NCBI GenBank assembly: GCA_963758025.1
Contig: CAVWUA010000006.1
Coordinates: 682,001 to 746,000, forward strand
Origin: CAVWUA01 sp963758025
GTDB lineage: Bacteria > Planctomycetota > Planctomycetia > Isosphaerales > Isosphaeraceae
Length of the DNA stretch: 64,000 nucleotides
Direction: 5' to 3'
Part shown: positions 1 to 9,663 of the stretch, piece by piece
How the letters are laid out: each line of letters starts with the position of its first letter
Position numbering within the stretch: position 1 is the stretch's first letter
Made by a program: the position numbers and the translations under genes
Notes under the pieces: model-generated
Told to the model about the DNA's origin: nothing
The model's database searches: none
Seen by the model: the letters and a program-made list of their open reading frames with translations, nothing else

Positions 1-183
1 GTCGAAGGCGGCGGCGAGGTAATCGGGCTTGCGGGTCTTGAGCAGGTTGAGCACGTCGCGGAAGATGCCGAAGACGGCATTCGTCGGCTGGCTCGCCGGC
101 CCAGTCATCGCGGGAATGGCGTGGAAGACCTGATAGATAAAAGAATACGCGTCGATGATGTACAGAGAGGGCCGGGCGCTCAT
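1..183 (-). CDS. polA: DNA polymerase I, N-terminal fragment (cut by window edge)
   Basis: The complement starts with ATG at 183 and reads SLYIIDAYSFIYQVFHAIP, then a TNAVFGIFRDVLNLL stretch and KPDYLAAAFD. This is the opening of the 5'-3' exonuclease (FEN-like) domain of DNA polymerase I; the aspartate in YIIDAYSF matches the first metal-binding acidic residue of that domain. The family removes RNA primers and fills gaps in replication and repair. Only 61 codons are in the window and the rest lies to the left, so the polymerase part cannot be checked. It is divergent from the gene starting at 398. Confidence 0.85.
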   Translation of the reverse strand, partial: MSARPSLYIIDAYSFIYQVFHAIPAMTGPASQPTNAVFGIFRDVLNLLKTRKPDYLAAAFD

Positions 184-267
184 GGATGATTGCGATCCAT
201 CGAGAGAAGGGCAGCGGGTATTGAGACTTTACCGTACCCGAGGCGCGATCATCCCTCAAGCGAGGAA

Positions 268-300
268 GATTTCACCGCGAAGAACGCGGAGATCGCAATG
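268..300 (+). repeat. Dispersed intergenic repeat, copy 1
   Basis: The stretch beginning gatttcaccgcgaagaacg lies between polA and the next gene. It matches the start of two further copies at 54679-54724 (same strand) and 54789-54834 (opposite strand), all sharing a ttcaccrcgaag core followed by a degenerate acgcg/gcga tail. No coding function is evident. Confidence 0.55.
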
Positions 301-397
301 AGATAGCCGGAGAAAACGAGAACGCGAGGAAACCATCTCTCTTGCCCCGGCGGCGTTCAGCGTCCACGATGGAGAGGAGCGAGAAAGGGGGGTGACG

Positions 398-1045
398 ATG
401 ACGACGCGTGTGCGGACATTCCCCGAGGAGGGGCTGGAAACGTGGCTTTCCCGGAAGGTCCGATCCGGAGCGCTCCTGACGTTGCCCACCTATCGCCCCG
501 AGAACTCCCGGTTCGGGCAGCGCCCCGAGAAAGTCGCGCGGGCCTTGCTCGACGCCTTGACTCGCTCGGATGAGGCATCCGACGTCCGCGCCGAGGCGTT
601 GGCGTTCCGTGCCTGGGTCGAGACGCAGCCGGGGGAGCCCTCGCGGATTTCCGGACATGCCCCCAGGGGGCACCGGTACGATGGGACGCTCCGCCCCGAT
701 GACATCCACCACGCGTTGCGGACGATTGCCGACCCGCCTCCCCTGGCGCCCGGTGAGGACTTCCGCATGAGCTGGCCCGTCCGGGGGCCGCTGGACCAGA
801 GACGCTCCCGGCTCTCGCTTTACATCCTGATCCTGCTGGCACACTTCCTGCTGCTCCTCGCCGTGCTAGGGATCGCGCCGCGGGTGCTGGATGTGCGGAT
901 CTGGGGTGATCGGATCACCGAGGTCCTTCTCGGCTTGATTCTCGGGCACCTGCTCGCCTTCGTCTGGATGACGCGTCGCATTCAGGCATTGAGCCGATGG
1001 TCGCGTCTGAGCCGATCCAAAGTTTGGAAAACCCGCGCGGGGTGA
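398..1045 (+). CDS. Hypothetical protein with two C-terminal membrane segments
   Basis: A protein of about 215 residues that I do not recognise. The first 130 residues are soluble and charged. Two hydrophobic stretches follow, around residues 140-165 (YILILLAHFLLLLAVLGI) and 175-195 (VLLGLILGHLLAFVWM), with a basic tail, so it is probably a small inner-membrane protein with a large soluble N-terminal part. A GTG at 392 is also in frame, but the G-rich ribosome-binding stretch at 386-391 spaces better with ATG at 398. The next gene starts 48 bases downstream and may be co-transcribed. Confidence 0.6.
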   Translation: MTTRVRTFPEEGLETWLSRKVRSGALLTLPTYRPENSRFGQRPEKVARALLDALTRSDEASDVRAEALAFRAWVETQPGEPSRISGHAPRGHRYDGTLRPDDIHHALRTIADPPPLAPGEDFRMSWPVRGPLDQRRSRLSLYILILLAHFLLLLAVLGIAPRVLDVRIWGDRITEVLLGLILGHLLAFVWMTRRIQALSRWSRLSRSKVWKTRAG

Positions 1046-1093
1046 TGGCCCCTGATGCGAACGCAACTTGCTGTCCAATCAAGAGTAGGGGCG

Positions 1094-1504
1094 ATGATGA
1101 GCGGTGACGTCTGGATAAGAATCGGTGGAATTTCCGGTGCCCTGGCCGTCGGCCTGGGTGCCTTCGGTGCACACGCCTTGCGATCGCGAGTCACCTCAAA
1201 GATGTTGGACCCGCGCATGTTGGAGATTTTTGAGACTGGCGTGCGCTACCAGATGGTCCACGCCCTGGCGCTGCTGGCCGTCGGCCTGCTGGCCCTGCAC
1301 GGGCGCACCGGAACCGCGCTGAGCGTGGCCGGATGGGGCTTCCTGCTCGGCAGCCTGATGTTCTCCGGCAGCCTGTACGGCCTCGCTCTCTCGATCGGCC
1401 CGTCAAAGATCCTCGGCCCGATCACCCCGCTCGGCGGCACGGCCTTCATCATCGGCTGGATCGCCCTGGCCGTCGCGGCGGGACCCGCCAAGCCGCTCGG
1501 CTGA
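1094..1504 (+). CDS. DUF423 small membrane protein (YgdD-like)
   Basis: About 136 residues with four hydrophobic segments. The family pattern is clear: an N-terminal GALAVGLGAFGAHALR segment, a central FETGVRYQMVHALALL segment, and a C-terminal TPLGGTAFIIGWIALA segment. DUF423 proteins are conserved inner-membrane proteins of unknown function. The frame is open from 1055, but ATG 1094 follows a GAGTAGGGGCG ribosome-binding stretch and begins the conserved part. It is convergent with the gene on the opposite strand that ends at 1567. Confidence 0.8.
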   Translation: MMSGDVWIRIGGISGALAVGLGAFGAHALRSRVTSKMLDPRMLEIFETGVRYQMVHALALLAVGLLALHGRTGTALSVAGWGFLLGSLMFSGSLYGLALSIGPSKILGPITPLGGTAFIIGWIALAVAAGPAKPLG

Positions 1505-1566
1505 GGGCAATCTATGGCCGTTCATCCTGCGTGAACCCGCGACGGTGCGTCGGGTCGCCTCCGCGC

Positions 1567-2229
1567 TCAAGGGGTCAGGCCATGCCGCTTGGCGAACTCG
1601 CGGCGCGTCTCTTCGCTGATGAAGTAGTACGTCTTCCCTTCATGTTCGAGCGTGGCCGCGGCGAAGTACTTCGGAAAGCTGATGCCCGCCACGGTGTCGG
1701 AGACCATCACCCGTTCCTGGTACTGCTTCGTCGTGTGTAATTCCAGGAACACGTTGGCGAAATCGACGATGCGATCGTCGATCCATTTTCCCACAGCCGC
1801 TTCGTCGTAGGACTCGATCGGCATCTCCAGCCGAGCATGAGGATTGAACCGGAAGAAGATGGGGATGATCTCAAGGTTGTAGTCGAGCAGGATGAGCCGC
1901 ACGTCCGAGTCGTGGGTCAGCCGGAAGCCGAGCTTGATCACGCCCGCCAGCTCGGACTTCACGTCGAGCGTGACCGACCTGGAGTAAAACCGCTCGGTCT
2001 GGACCTGGGACGGGATGACGTCGAACTTCAGACGCTCTCTCAGCTTCTCCAGCTTCTCGCGCGTGAGCGCGACGGTCCGTTCGGCGATCGGGAGGAACGT
2101 CTGGAACCGCTCCTGGATCTCTTGTCGCTTCGACTCCGCCTCCCGTTGGAAGGTCCTGGCCTTCCCCTGGGCTTCCTCCATCACGGCGTTCAGTCGGCTG
2201 GAGAGATCATCCATCTGTAAAGTGCTCAT
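1567..2229 (-). CDS. Coiled-coil protein with C-terminal YHS-like segment
   Basis: 220 residues. The N-terminal 70 are charged and helical (repeated E/K/R with leucines, probably coiled coil). The middle part is rich in beta-like segments such as YNLEIIPIFFRFNPHARLEMP. The C-terminus, YFAAATLEHEGKTYYFISEE, resembles the short YHS-type domain found near metal-handling proteins, but the diagnostic cysteine pattern is absent, so the match is weak. ATG 2229 is chosen over an upstream in-frame start because GGGGGAGAAAG precedes it at good spacing. Function unknown. Confidence 0.6.
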   Translation of the reverse strand: MSTLQMDDLSSRLNAVMEEAQGKARTFQREAESKRQEIQERFQTFLPIAERTVALTREKLEKLRERLKFDVIPSQVQTERFYSRSVTLDVKSELAGVIKLGFRLTHDSDVRLILLDYNLEIIPIFFRFNPHARLEMPIESYDEAAVGKWIDDRIVDFANVFLELHTTKQYQERVMVSDTVAGISFPKYFAAATLEHEGKTYYFISEETRREFAKRHGLTP

Positions 2230-2860
2230 GCTGCTTTCTCCCCCGGAGTCCCTACCACCCGGCACCCTTGCGACAGGATGGGTGCGGGGATCAGGAATAC
2301 CGATCCCACCACGAGTGACAGAACACGCCGGATCAATGAAGGTGCCTGAACCATACCATGCGTTAAGGCAGAGGTGGCCGATTGGGATACTTCGTCAGCG
2401 ACCTTGAAGGATATCGCAGAGATCATCCTGACTCCGTTCGACACCCATCGAGTAATGCGAGCCGGTATCACAAAAAAAGCCCCATTCCGCGAAATGTCGC
2501 GGAATGGGGCCGTCTTAGCCGGAACCGCATTCCCAACGCGAGAATGCGATTCTGATAAATTAATGAGAACAACGCCGGGCAGCTTTGTCAATAGAGCGAA
2601 TCATGCAATTTCAGATCAAGCCACCCACCGGCTCGAGGGAAACGACTTGAGCAACTCGGCCCACGGCTCAGCCGCGACATGTCCTCGCCGCCTCTTCCTG
2701 AACAAACGTGCCATCGAGGCGGTGGGCACGGACGGGAGTCGTGCGAAAGCCGAGGTCGAAGGCTGACCCGTCAACGCCGGGTCGTTGGAATCTCGTCCGC
2801 GAGACCTCGGAACCGAGATCCCAGCCACCCCATCCCCCTTTTGAACGGGCATTACCTTTC
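2230..2860. other. Gene-poor stretch
   Basis: About 630 bases with no credible coding region: the open frames here lack conserved sequence and ribosome-binding sites. It contains one strong inverted repeat at 2479-2510, annotated separately, and a weaker gcattc/gaatgc dyad near 2527-2547. Confidence 0.5.
2479..2510 (-). terminator. Rho-independent terminator, minus strand
   Basis: A perfect 13-bp inverted repeat (gccccattccgcg, 6-base loop, cgcggaatggggc). On the plus strand it is preceded by seven A residues (2472-2478), so on the minus strand the stem is followed by a run of Ts. It would stop transcription from the small gene at 2861-3073 or from an unseen short RNA between them. Confidence 0.75.
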
Positions 2861-3073
2861 TCAATCGACGGCGTTGCCGAACTCGGTCTGCGGGGCCATC
2901 TTGCCGGCGGACTCGCTCTGGTTCGCGTCGGTCGGCTCGCCGGGATGCGGCAGGTCGGGCGGGAGGCTCGGGCTATCGGGCGACGGTTTCTCCTCGCCGT
3001 GCGGAACCTCGCGCTCGCCGAAAATCTTCTCGAAATTGGGGAAGCCGTACTTGCGGACGATGGGACCGCTCAT
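2861..3073 (-). CDS. Small conserved hypothetical protein
   Basis: 70 residues starting MSGPIVRKYGFPNFEKIFGE and ending in a proline- and acid-rich disordered tail. The compact N-terminal motif (IVRKYGFPNFEKIFG) looks conserved; similar short proteins occur in planctomycetes, but I cannot assign a function. ATG 3073 follows AAGGA with about 10 bases of spacing, so it is preferred over the start 69 bases upstream. It is a single gene with its own upstream region, and the strong terminator at 2479-2510 lies downstream on its strand. Confidence 0.65.
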   Translation of the reverse strand: MSGPIVRKYGFPNFEKIFGEREVPHGEEKPSPDSPSLPPDLPHPGEPTDANQSESAGKMAPQTEFGNAVD

Positions 3074-3245
3074 GGTTTTGGTTTCCTTGATTGTGTGGAT
3101 GAATGTGTGTCTCTGGCGGAACAGAGAACTCTCAAATACCATTGTCCACGCGGGGCGCGGACGTCAAGCACGGGGAGATAACACGACGTAACTCATTACC
3201 CAGTTTGAAAATCAGTCAGAAATACCAAACGAAGCCAACGCGGTG

Positions 3246-4127
3246 TCAGCCGCCGTTTTCGGTGGGATTCAGGGCCTTCTCGACGGACGGGCGGCGCAGG
3301 TCGGGCAGGAGGGTCATGAGCCGGTCGGTGTTCAGGGAGACGTCGGCCGGACGCGGCTCGGGGAGGTTCGCGTCGGCCTGGCGGTTGGCGAGGACGAGGG
3401 CGGGGTCGAGGCCCAGGGCGACGGCGGCACGTCGCATCAGATCGTGGCGGGAGATCCGCTCGGCCCCGGCGACGTGGACGAGGCCAGTCGCGTCCGACGC
3501 GAGCAGGCGGGCCAAGGCGAGGGCGGCGGTGGCGAGGTCGAGCGGGGTGCGGTACTCGTCCTCGAAGAAGGTCTGCGGCTGGCCGTGCCGTAGGGCCGTC
3601 AGGACGCGGTCGAAGAAGGCGACGCGGCCGCAACGGGACGGGCCGTAGAGCAGGCTGACGCGGGCGACCAGGCCGCGAGGGCAGGCCAGGACGGCCGGCT
3701 CGGCCGCGCGCTTCGTCCGGCCGTACTCCAGCAAGGGCTCGGCCGGGTCGTCCTCACGGTTCCAGGGGCGGGAGCCATCGAAGACGAGGTCAGTCGAGGT
3801 GAACAGCAGGCGTCGGCCGTGCCGGGTGGCCCAGTCGGCCAGAAGGCCGGTCGCCTCGACGTTGATCCGCCAGGCCCGCGCGGGGTCGCGGCGGACGGCC
3901 TCGGCGGAGCTGACGGCGGCGGCGTGGAGGATCGCCTCGGGGGCGGCCTCGTCGAGCGCGCGGGTGGTGGCGTCGGGATCGGCGAGGTCCACCGGAATGA
4001 GGGGCACGTCACCACGACGGCCGGCGTCGGTTCCGCTCCAGGCGACGAGCCGGTGCCCGGCGCGGACCAAGGTGTCGATCAGGTAGGCCCCGAGCTGCCC
4101 GCTCGCGCCGGTCAAGAGAATCCGCAT
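3246..4127 (-). CDS. RmlD-like NAD(P)-dependent sugar reductase (dTDP-4-dehydrorhamnose reductase family)
   Basis: 293 residues of extended short-chain dehydrogenase fold. The nucleotide-binding motif TGASGQLG is at residues 6-13. The STDLVFDG segment (about 111-118) and the Y-G-R-T-K catalytic YxxxK motif (Y135, K139) are intact. The family reduces the 4-keto group of dTDP-sugars in rhamnose synthesis, but no other rml genes are adjacent, so the substrate may differ. ATG 4127 follows CAGGAG with 8 bases of spacing and starts right at the Rossmann strand MRILLTGASG. Confidence 0.8.
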   Translation of the reverse strand: MRILLTGASGQLGAYLIDTLVRAGHRLVAWSGTDAGRRGDVPLIPVDLADPDATTRALDEAAPEAILHAAAVSSAEAVRRDPARAWRINVEATGLLADWATRHGRRLLFTSTDLVFDGSRPWNREDDPAEPLLEYGRTKRAAEPAVLACPRGLVARVSLLYGPSRCGRVAFFDRVLTALRHGQPQTFFEDEYRTPLDLATAALALARLLASDATGLVHVAGAERISRHDLMRRAAVALGLDPALVLANRQADANLPEPRPADVSLNTDRLMTLLPDLRRPSVEKALNPTENGG

Positions 4128-4275
4128 AAACGTCGCTCCTGGCAAAGCCCCAAGGGGTCGCGTCCCAGTTCACCGAAATCTCTCACGCAAGGGAAGCCGT
4201 TCGTGCCGATGGAGATGGGGAATCCTTCGGGAAAACAAAAGGAGACGCAGTCTGGTTCCGCGGGAGGGGACCGAT

Positions 4276-5175
4276 ATGGAAATCCAGAACATACCGCTGC
4301 ACGAGCTGGTCCTCGACCCGAACCTGAACCTGCGCGACCGGCTCGATCAGGAGACGGTTGAGCGTTACGTCGAGGCCTGGAACCGGATGCCGCCGGTGAC
4401 GGTCTTCGAGGTGGACGGGCGCTGGCTGCTGGCCGATGGCGTCCACCGACACGCCGCCGCCGTGACCCTGAACCGCCGCTCGATCCCGGCGGAGGTGCGC
4501 GAGGGGACCTTCGAGGACGCGCTCGATTACGTCACCTCGGCGAACCTGCACCACGGGCTCCCCCTGAGCCGGGCGGAGCGCCGGCGGGCGATCGAGGTGA
4601 AGCTGCGCCTGCATCCCGACCGCTCCGACCGCAGCCTGGCCGAGGAGCTTTCGGTCAGTCGTGAGCTGATCGCCAAGGTCCGCCGGCAACTGGTCGAGGC
4701 GGGGCAGATCCCGGAAGGGGAGACGCGGGTCGGGGCCGACGGGAAGGTCTATCCGGCCGCCGGCTTGCCCAAGGACCCGAACGAGCGTCTGCCGAAGGGG
4801 AAGGCGCTCGGCCAGCAGGACGACCCGCGCGACCGGGGCGGGCGCGAGGCTGATCCGGCCCCCTGGGACGACACGACCGACCCGTTGCCCGTCGTCAACG
4901 AAGGGCCGCCGACGCGAGGGGGGACCCCTCCCTGGGAGGAGAACCCCCGGGAAGCCCGCGACCTGGCCCTCGCCGAACCGCTCGCCGCCGCCTCCGCGCC
5001 GACGATCGACGAGATGCTCCAGATGATGACCCGGCAGATCATGGACGTCGTTGGCTGGACGCAGGCCGAAGGGTTCACCGACTCGTACCGCTCGGCCGGC
5101 GGCAACGCGCGGGGCCTCTTCCAGGCCGCCGCGATCAAGCTGGCCGCCCGCGCCGATCAGCTCCGCAAGCTCTGA
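4276..5175 (+). CDS. ParB/Srx-fold nuclease-domain protein
   Basis: 299 residues. The N-terminal 100 resemble the ParB-like domain: an LVLDPNLNLRDR opening, then LLADGVHRHAAA (around residues 50-62, the DGxHR motif). A helix-turn-helix-like part follows (RSLAEELSVSRELIAKVRR). The middle, about residues 150-230, is Pro/Asp/Gly-rich and probably disordered, and the last 50 residues are helical. Chromosomal ParB normally sits beside parA, which is absent, so this is more likely a stand-alone regulator or DNA-binding protein of the ParB superfamily. ATG 4276 follows GGGAGGGG. Confidence 0.75.
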   Translation: MEIQNIPLHELVLDPNLNLRDRLDQETVERYVEAWNRMPPVTVFEVDGRWLLADGVHRHAAAVTLNRRSIPAEVREGTFEDALDYVTSANLHHGLPLSRAERRRAIEVKLRLHPDRSDRSLAEELSVSRELIAKVRRQLVEAGQIPEGETRVGADGKVYPAAGLPKDPNERLPKGKALGQQDDPRDRGGREADPAPWDDTTDPLPVVNEGPPTRGGTPPWEENPREARDLALAEPLAAASAPTIDEMLQMMTRQIMDVVGWTQAEGFTDSYRSAGGNARGLFQAAAIKLAARADQLRKL

Positions 5176-5190
5176 GCGCCCCGCGCTTCC

Positions 5191-5219
5191 TTGCCGATCC
5201 GCCCTCGGACCGCTATATT
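5191..5219 (+). promoter_or_regulatory. Candidate sigma-70 promoter
   Basis: TTGCCG at 5191-5196 and TATATT at 5214-5219 are separated by 17 bases, about 50 bases upstream of the ATG at 5268. It lies just after the ParB-like gene ends and would drive the DUF4159 gene. Confidence 0.5.
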
Positions 5220-5267
5220 ACAAGAGTAAAATGGTTTTCGGGCGGATCTCAGGGAAGGTGGTGCATC

Positions 5268-7612
5268 ATGACCGCGATCCGAACGTGGCGACGGTCACTG
5301 GCGATGCTGATTCTGGCGGTCCTGGCCGTTACCGACCTGGGGGGTCCGCGCCTTCGGTCAGGATGAGCCGAACGGGCCGACGGACGTCACGCGCGAGCAG
5401 GTCGAGCAGGCGATCCAGGACGGCATCCGGTTCCTCAAGTCCACGCAGCGGCAGGACGGGTCCTGGCCGGATGCCGATGCCCGGGCGCACGAGGGAACGA
5501 CGGCCCTGGTGGCCCTGGCTCTTTTGACGGCCGGTGTCCCGCCCGACGACCCGAAGATGGTCCGGGCGCTCGACTACCTCGACGACTTCTCGGCCACCGA
5601 CCTGGGCAAGACGTACTCGGTCGGCTTGCAGACGATGGTCTTCGCCGCGGCCGACCCGCAGCGGTACAAGGTCAAGATCGCCGGGAACGTCGCCTGGCTG
5701 GAGGGGGCTCAGCACAAGCCGGGCGACCACAACCCCTGGCCCGGGTCGTGGAGCTACGACGCCCAGAAGACCACCCAGGGAGACAACTCGAACACGCAGT
5801 ACGCCTTGCTGGGGCTGCACGCGGCGAGCGAGGTCGGCATCCCGGTCAAGCCGGAGGTCTGGGTCCTCTCCCGCCAGTACTGGGAGATGGCCCAGCGGCA
5901 AGGCGGGTTCGACAACGGGAGCTGGGGCTACTTCCCCAACGATCACCAGCCCGCCACCGCCAGCATGACCTGCGCGGGGATCTCCAGCCTGGTCATCACC
6001 GGCCTGCGACGCTACCAGGGGCAGGAGGTCCTGATCGGCGATCAGGTGCGGCGCTGTGGCGAAGGGGGGATCAATCCCGACCTTCAGCGCGGGATCGACT
6101 GGCTGGCCGCCAACTTCTCGGTCAAGGAGAACGTGGGCAAGGGGCAGCTCTGGAAATATTACTACCTCTATGGGCTGGAACGGGCCGGGCGGCTGACCGG
6201 GACGCGGTTCTTCGGCAACAACGACTGGTACCGTCTCGGGGCCTGGCACATCATCAACACGAACGACCGCGACCGGCTGATCGGCAAGTGGTCCACCAGC
6301 CAGCACACCGAGCGCGACCCGAACGTCACGACGAGCTTCGTGCTCCTGTTCCTCTCCAAGGGGCGGTCGCCGGTGCTCATCAACAAGCTGCGGCATGGCC
6401 CGGGCAATGACTGGAACAACGATCACGACGACATCCGCAACCTCGTCGGCCTGATCTCGCAGGAATGGAAGCATCTGCTGACCTGGCAGGTCGTCGATCC
6501 CGACACGGCGAACCTTCAGGACCTGATGCAGGCCCCGATCCTCTACTTCAACGGCCACGAAGTCGCCCGAGTTCAGCGCCTCGGCACGAAGAAAGCTCCG
6601 CGATTTCGTCGAGCAAGGCGGGTTCATCTTCGCCGAGGCCTGCTGCGACCGCGAGGCGTTCGACGCCGGCTTCCGGCAACTCATGAAAGACATCTTTCCC
6701 GAGCCGGAGTACAACCTGCACCCCCTCTCGGCCGACCACGCCATCTGGCGCTCGCCGAACCCCCTGACGCCCGACATCCACCCGCTCTGGGGGGTTGAGT
6801 TCGGCTGCCGCACCGTCGTCGTGTACACGCCGAAAGACCTCTCCTGCTTCTGGAACCAGATGGAGAGCCAGCCCGACAACCCCTCGGTCATCAAGGCCCA
6901 GCGCGTGGGTCAGAACGTCGTCGAATACGCCACCGGCCGCGAACTGCCCGCCGACAAGCTGGCCGTCCGCGAGGTGACGAAGTTCGAGAAGGAGACGCCC
7001 AAGCGCGGGGCCTTGCATATCGCCAAGCTGCGGCACGCCGGCGACTGGAACGTCGCCCCGCTGGCCATCCCGAACCTCACGACGATGCTCCGCGACGAGC
7101 TGAACGTGGACGTCGTCATCAATCACCGGCAGATCTTCGCCGTGGACCCGAACCTGGTCTATTACCCCCTGGTGTACGTTCACGGCCGGGCCTCGATGTC
7201 GTTCAGCCCGGATGAACTGGCCGCCCTGCGCAAGCACCTGGAGCCGGGCGGCGGCGTGCTCTTCGCCGACGCCGCGTGCGGCAGCGCGGCCTTCGATGCC
7301 GCCTTTCGTAAGTTCGTCGCCGAGCTCTTGCCGGATCATCCCCTGGAGCCGATCCCGCCCGACGACGAGATCTATACCAAGGAGGTTGGCTTCGACCTGT
7401 CGGACGTCCAGTACAGCAAGGCCGCCGGTGGTGGCAAAGGGCTGCCGCAGCTCGAAGGTGTGAAGCTCAACGGTCACTGGGCCGTGATCTACTCGAAATA
7501 CGACATCGGTTGCGCCCTGGAGAAGCACCAGGCGTCCGACTGCAAGGGTTATAATCACGAGAGCGCCATGCGGATTGCGGCCAATATCGTGATCTATTCG
7601 ACCTTGCCGTGA
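5268..7612 (+). CDS. Squalene-cyclase-like repeat protein with C-terminal DUF4159, two frameshifts
   Basis: A secreted protein of about 780 residues once two breaks are bridged. ATG 5268 begins a signal peptide (MTAIRTWRRSLAMLILAVLA). One extra G in the run at 5341-5346 breaks the frame; removing it gives AFGQDEPNGPTDV and then terpenoid-cyclase-like alpha/alpha repeats (GIRFLKSTQRQDGSWPD; GGFDNGSWGYFPNDHQ). A second extra base at about 6565-6569 breaks it again just after APILYFNGHE, and the frame resumes EFSASARRKLRDFVEQGGF. The C-terminal part (RDFVEQGGFIFAEAC, PLWGVEFGCRTVVVYTP) is DUF4159. This fusion is common in planctomycetes; its function is unknown. Removing both bases gives a length divisible by three. 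Confidence 0.75.
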
Positions 7613-7724
7613 TCGCCGCCATTCCCGACGGGTCCGCGGTCAAGTGCCCGCGCGTCCTGGGTCGATAACCCGCCCAGGGGGCTTCAAACGATGGCCGCTT
7701 GACTCGGTCGGGAGAGGGGACGCG

Positions 7725-8256
7725 ATGACGCGACGGATGTTGCGGTTGGGGTGGATCGGGCTGGTTGCCCTCGTCGCGGTGTCGGCTGCGCGGTCAGTGC
7801 CCTTGTGCGCCTCGGGCGATGGACGATCTCGTGCGGATGAGTCCGCCGGAACTGCTGGCGCTCTACCGGCAAGGGGGCGTGCGGGCCTTGCCCTGCGGGA
7901 AGGTCAAGGGACGGCCGTTCGTCGATCCGGGGTCGCGGATGGCGGTCCCGGCGTCGAAGGTCGCGCGGGTGCTCTGGCAAGGGAAGGTGATCAATTGCGC
8001 CGAGGGCAAGGCCAAGAACAAGTTCTTCGGCTTGCGCGTGATTGAGGGGGAGCTCTATTACGGTTCGAGCTGGCTCGACGGCGGCCCCGCGTTGATTCTC
8101 GACTACCAGCGGACCTCGCACGTCTATGCGAAGTACCGAGATGAGATCCGGGAGGTGGCCCCCGGCCTCTTCCTCGGCCTCATGTACGAGCGGACCTGCC
8201 CGCAACCGACCTTCACCATGTTCTTCGGCCTGGAGTCGATCGGCGGGTGTCCTTGA
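7725..8256 (+). CDS. Secreted hypothetical protein, one frameshift
   Basis: Starts at ATG 7725 with a signal peptide (MTRRMLRLGWIGLVALVAVS). One extra G in the ggg at 7814-7816 shifts the frame; removing it joins the signal to MDDLVRMSPPELLALYRQGG and the mature part, about 175 residues in all. The mature protein has a compact alternating beta pattern (KVARVLWQGKVINCAEGKAK; GLRVIEGELYYGSSWLDGGP) and two cysteines in the second half. I do not recognise the family. It follows the DUF4159 gene by about 110 bases in the same direction and is convergent with the photolyase gene. Confidence 0.6.
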
Positions 8257-8265
8257 GCCGTCCGG

Positions 8266-9663
8266 TCATCGGTCGTGGCCGTTTTCCAGGTGGCGAACGC
8301 GGGCGATATAGCCATCCGAATCGAACTTCCGGCGCGTGCTCTCGTAGCTCATGAACCGCACGGTGCCAAAAACCGGTCGTTCGGGCCAGGGGCGATCGTG
8401 CAGGCCGCCGATGGCCCAGGCCACGCCGGCGTAACCGTTCGGGTTGCGTCCATCCATCTCGTAACGGTCGTTCAAATCCAGGGCGATGCGGAACGCCGTC
8501 TCGGCGTCGGAGGTCCATTCGAGGATCTTCTTGGCCCAGTACATACGCAGGTAGTTGTGCATCCGACCCGTGAGCACCATCTCCTTCTGCGCGGCGTTCC
8601 AGAGCGGGTCGTGCGTTTCGCCGGCCTCGAACTGCCGGGCATCGTACAAGGCAGGCCGCGGGTCGTCTGTGTGCTTCGCCAGGGTCTTCAAGGCCCACTC
8701 GGGGCAGCCCTGGAGCCGGTCGTAGTCCGGGTTCCGGGCGACGTAGTTGATGCACAACTCGCGGCGGACGATCAACTCCTCCAGGTAGGCGTCGATGTCC
8801 TCGGGGGCCTCGCCGCTGTCGCGCACGGCCAGGGCGATCGTCAACGGATTGATGTGGCCGAAGTGCAGGTGGGCCGATAGCTCGCTCGTGGCATAGGGTG
8901 TCGGCTCGTTGCGATCTTCGGCATAGCGGGGCAGACGCTCCTTGAGAAAACGTTTGAGCCGGCGGAGGGCCTCGGACGTGCCCCCGCGATAATCCGGCAC
9001 CTCGGCCACCCCGCCGACCTTCAACCGGGCGAGCAGGTCGTCAGGATCAATCACCTCGCCGGGAGGCACCGCGTCATCCGACCAGGCCATGCGTGCCTTC
9101 GGGGTCGGCAGCGGTTTCAGGTACTCATGCAGTACGCGATGGATCTTGGGCCGGATGGTCCTCGCGGCGTATTCCTGCTTCGGAAAGAGGGACGTGGGCA
9201 CCACCACGTCGGCATCGACGAGCCGAAACGGCACCGTCAGCCGCTCGGCCAGGGCGTTCCGCCAGCGCTGGCCGACGTGGACCGGGTTCTCGTCGCCGAT
9301 GACGATCGCCGGCCGGACCTCGGCGGCGACGGCCGCGACGACCTCATCGGGGCGACCCAATCGCACGACCAGCGGCACGCCGCGCCCGGCCAGGTCGTCG
9401 CGGATCTCAGGCAGAGCATCAAGCAGGAAGCGGTAATGCCGCCGTCCGGCGTCGGGATAATCCGCCGTGAGGCCGAAGACCGTCAGAACCGGCTTCCCGA
9501 GCGCGTTGCCCAGCGCGATGGCCAGGTTCAACGCGGCATTATCCCTTCCCCGCTGCGACCGCTGCATCCAGTACAGAACGCAGCGGCCGTCGGGATCAGG
9601 TTCGCCGTCGCGGAGGACGCGAACCCGGGGGTGAGGCTGCAAGAGGGTCGGCAGACGAGCCAC
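8266..9663 (-). CDS. phr: Class II CPD photolyase
   Basis: 465 residues, the usual length for class II deoxyribodipyrimidine photolyase, which uses FAD and blue light to split cyclobutane pyrimidine dimers. The N-terminal alpha/beta domain starts VLYWMQRSQRGRDNAALNLA. The helical FAD domain carries class II signatures: RRELCINYVARNPDYD, MHNYLRMYWAKKILEWT and DGRNPNGYAGVAWAIGG, followed by HDRPWPERPVFG. The start is GTG at 9663; no in-frame ATG lies close upstream. It is a single gene on its strand, divergent from the DUF1559 gene. Confidence 0.92.
   Translation of the reverse strand: MARLPTLLQPHPRVRVLRDGEPDPDGRCVLYWMQRSQRGRDNAALNLAIALGNALGKPVLTVFGLTADYPDAGRRHYRFLLDALPEIRDDLAGRGVPLVVRLGRPDEVVAAVAAEVRPAIVIGDENPVHVGQRWRNALAERLTVPFRLVDADVVVPTSLFPKQEYAARTIRPKIHRVLHEYLKPLPTPKARMAWSDDAVPPGEVIDPDDLLARLKVGGVAEVPDYRGGTSEALRRLKRFLKERLPRYAEDRNEPTPYATSELSAHLHFGHINPLTIALAVRDSGEAPEDIDAYLEELIVRRELCINYVARNPDYDRLQGCPEWALKTLAKHTDDPRPALYDARQFEAGETHDPLWNAAQKEMVLTGRMHNYLRMYWAKKILEWTSDAETAFRIALDLNDRYEMDGRNPNGYAGVAWAIGGLHDRPWPERPVFGTVRFMSYESTRRKFDSDGYIARVRHLENGHDR

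Noticed and set aside
2616..2864. An 82-codon minus-strand open frame next to the small conserved gene
   Set aside because: No ribosome-binding site, no recognisable sequence, and it overlaps the end of the well-supported gene at 2861-3073.
4276..5175. The ParB-like gene as a sign of a plasmid or phage origin
   Set aside because: No parA, replication or phage genes are nearby; stand-alone ParB-fold proteins occur on chromosomes.
5329..6894. A 521-codon minus-strand open frame
   Set aside because: Antisense shadow of the DUF4159 gene; valine- and glycine-rich without any motif, a common artefact of GC-rich codon use.
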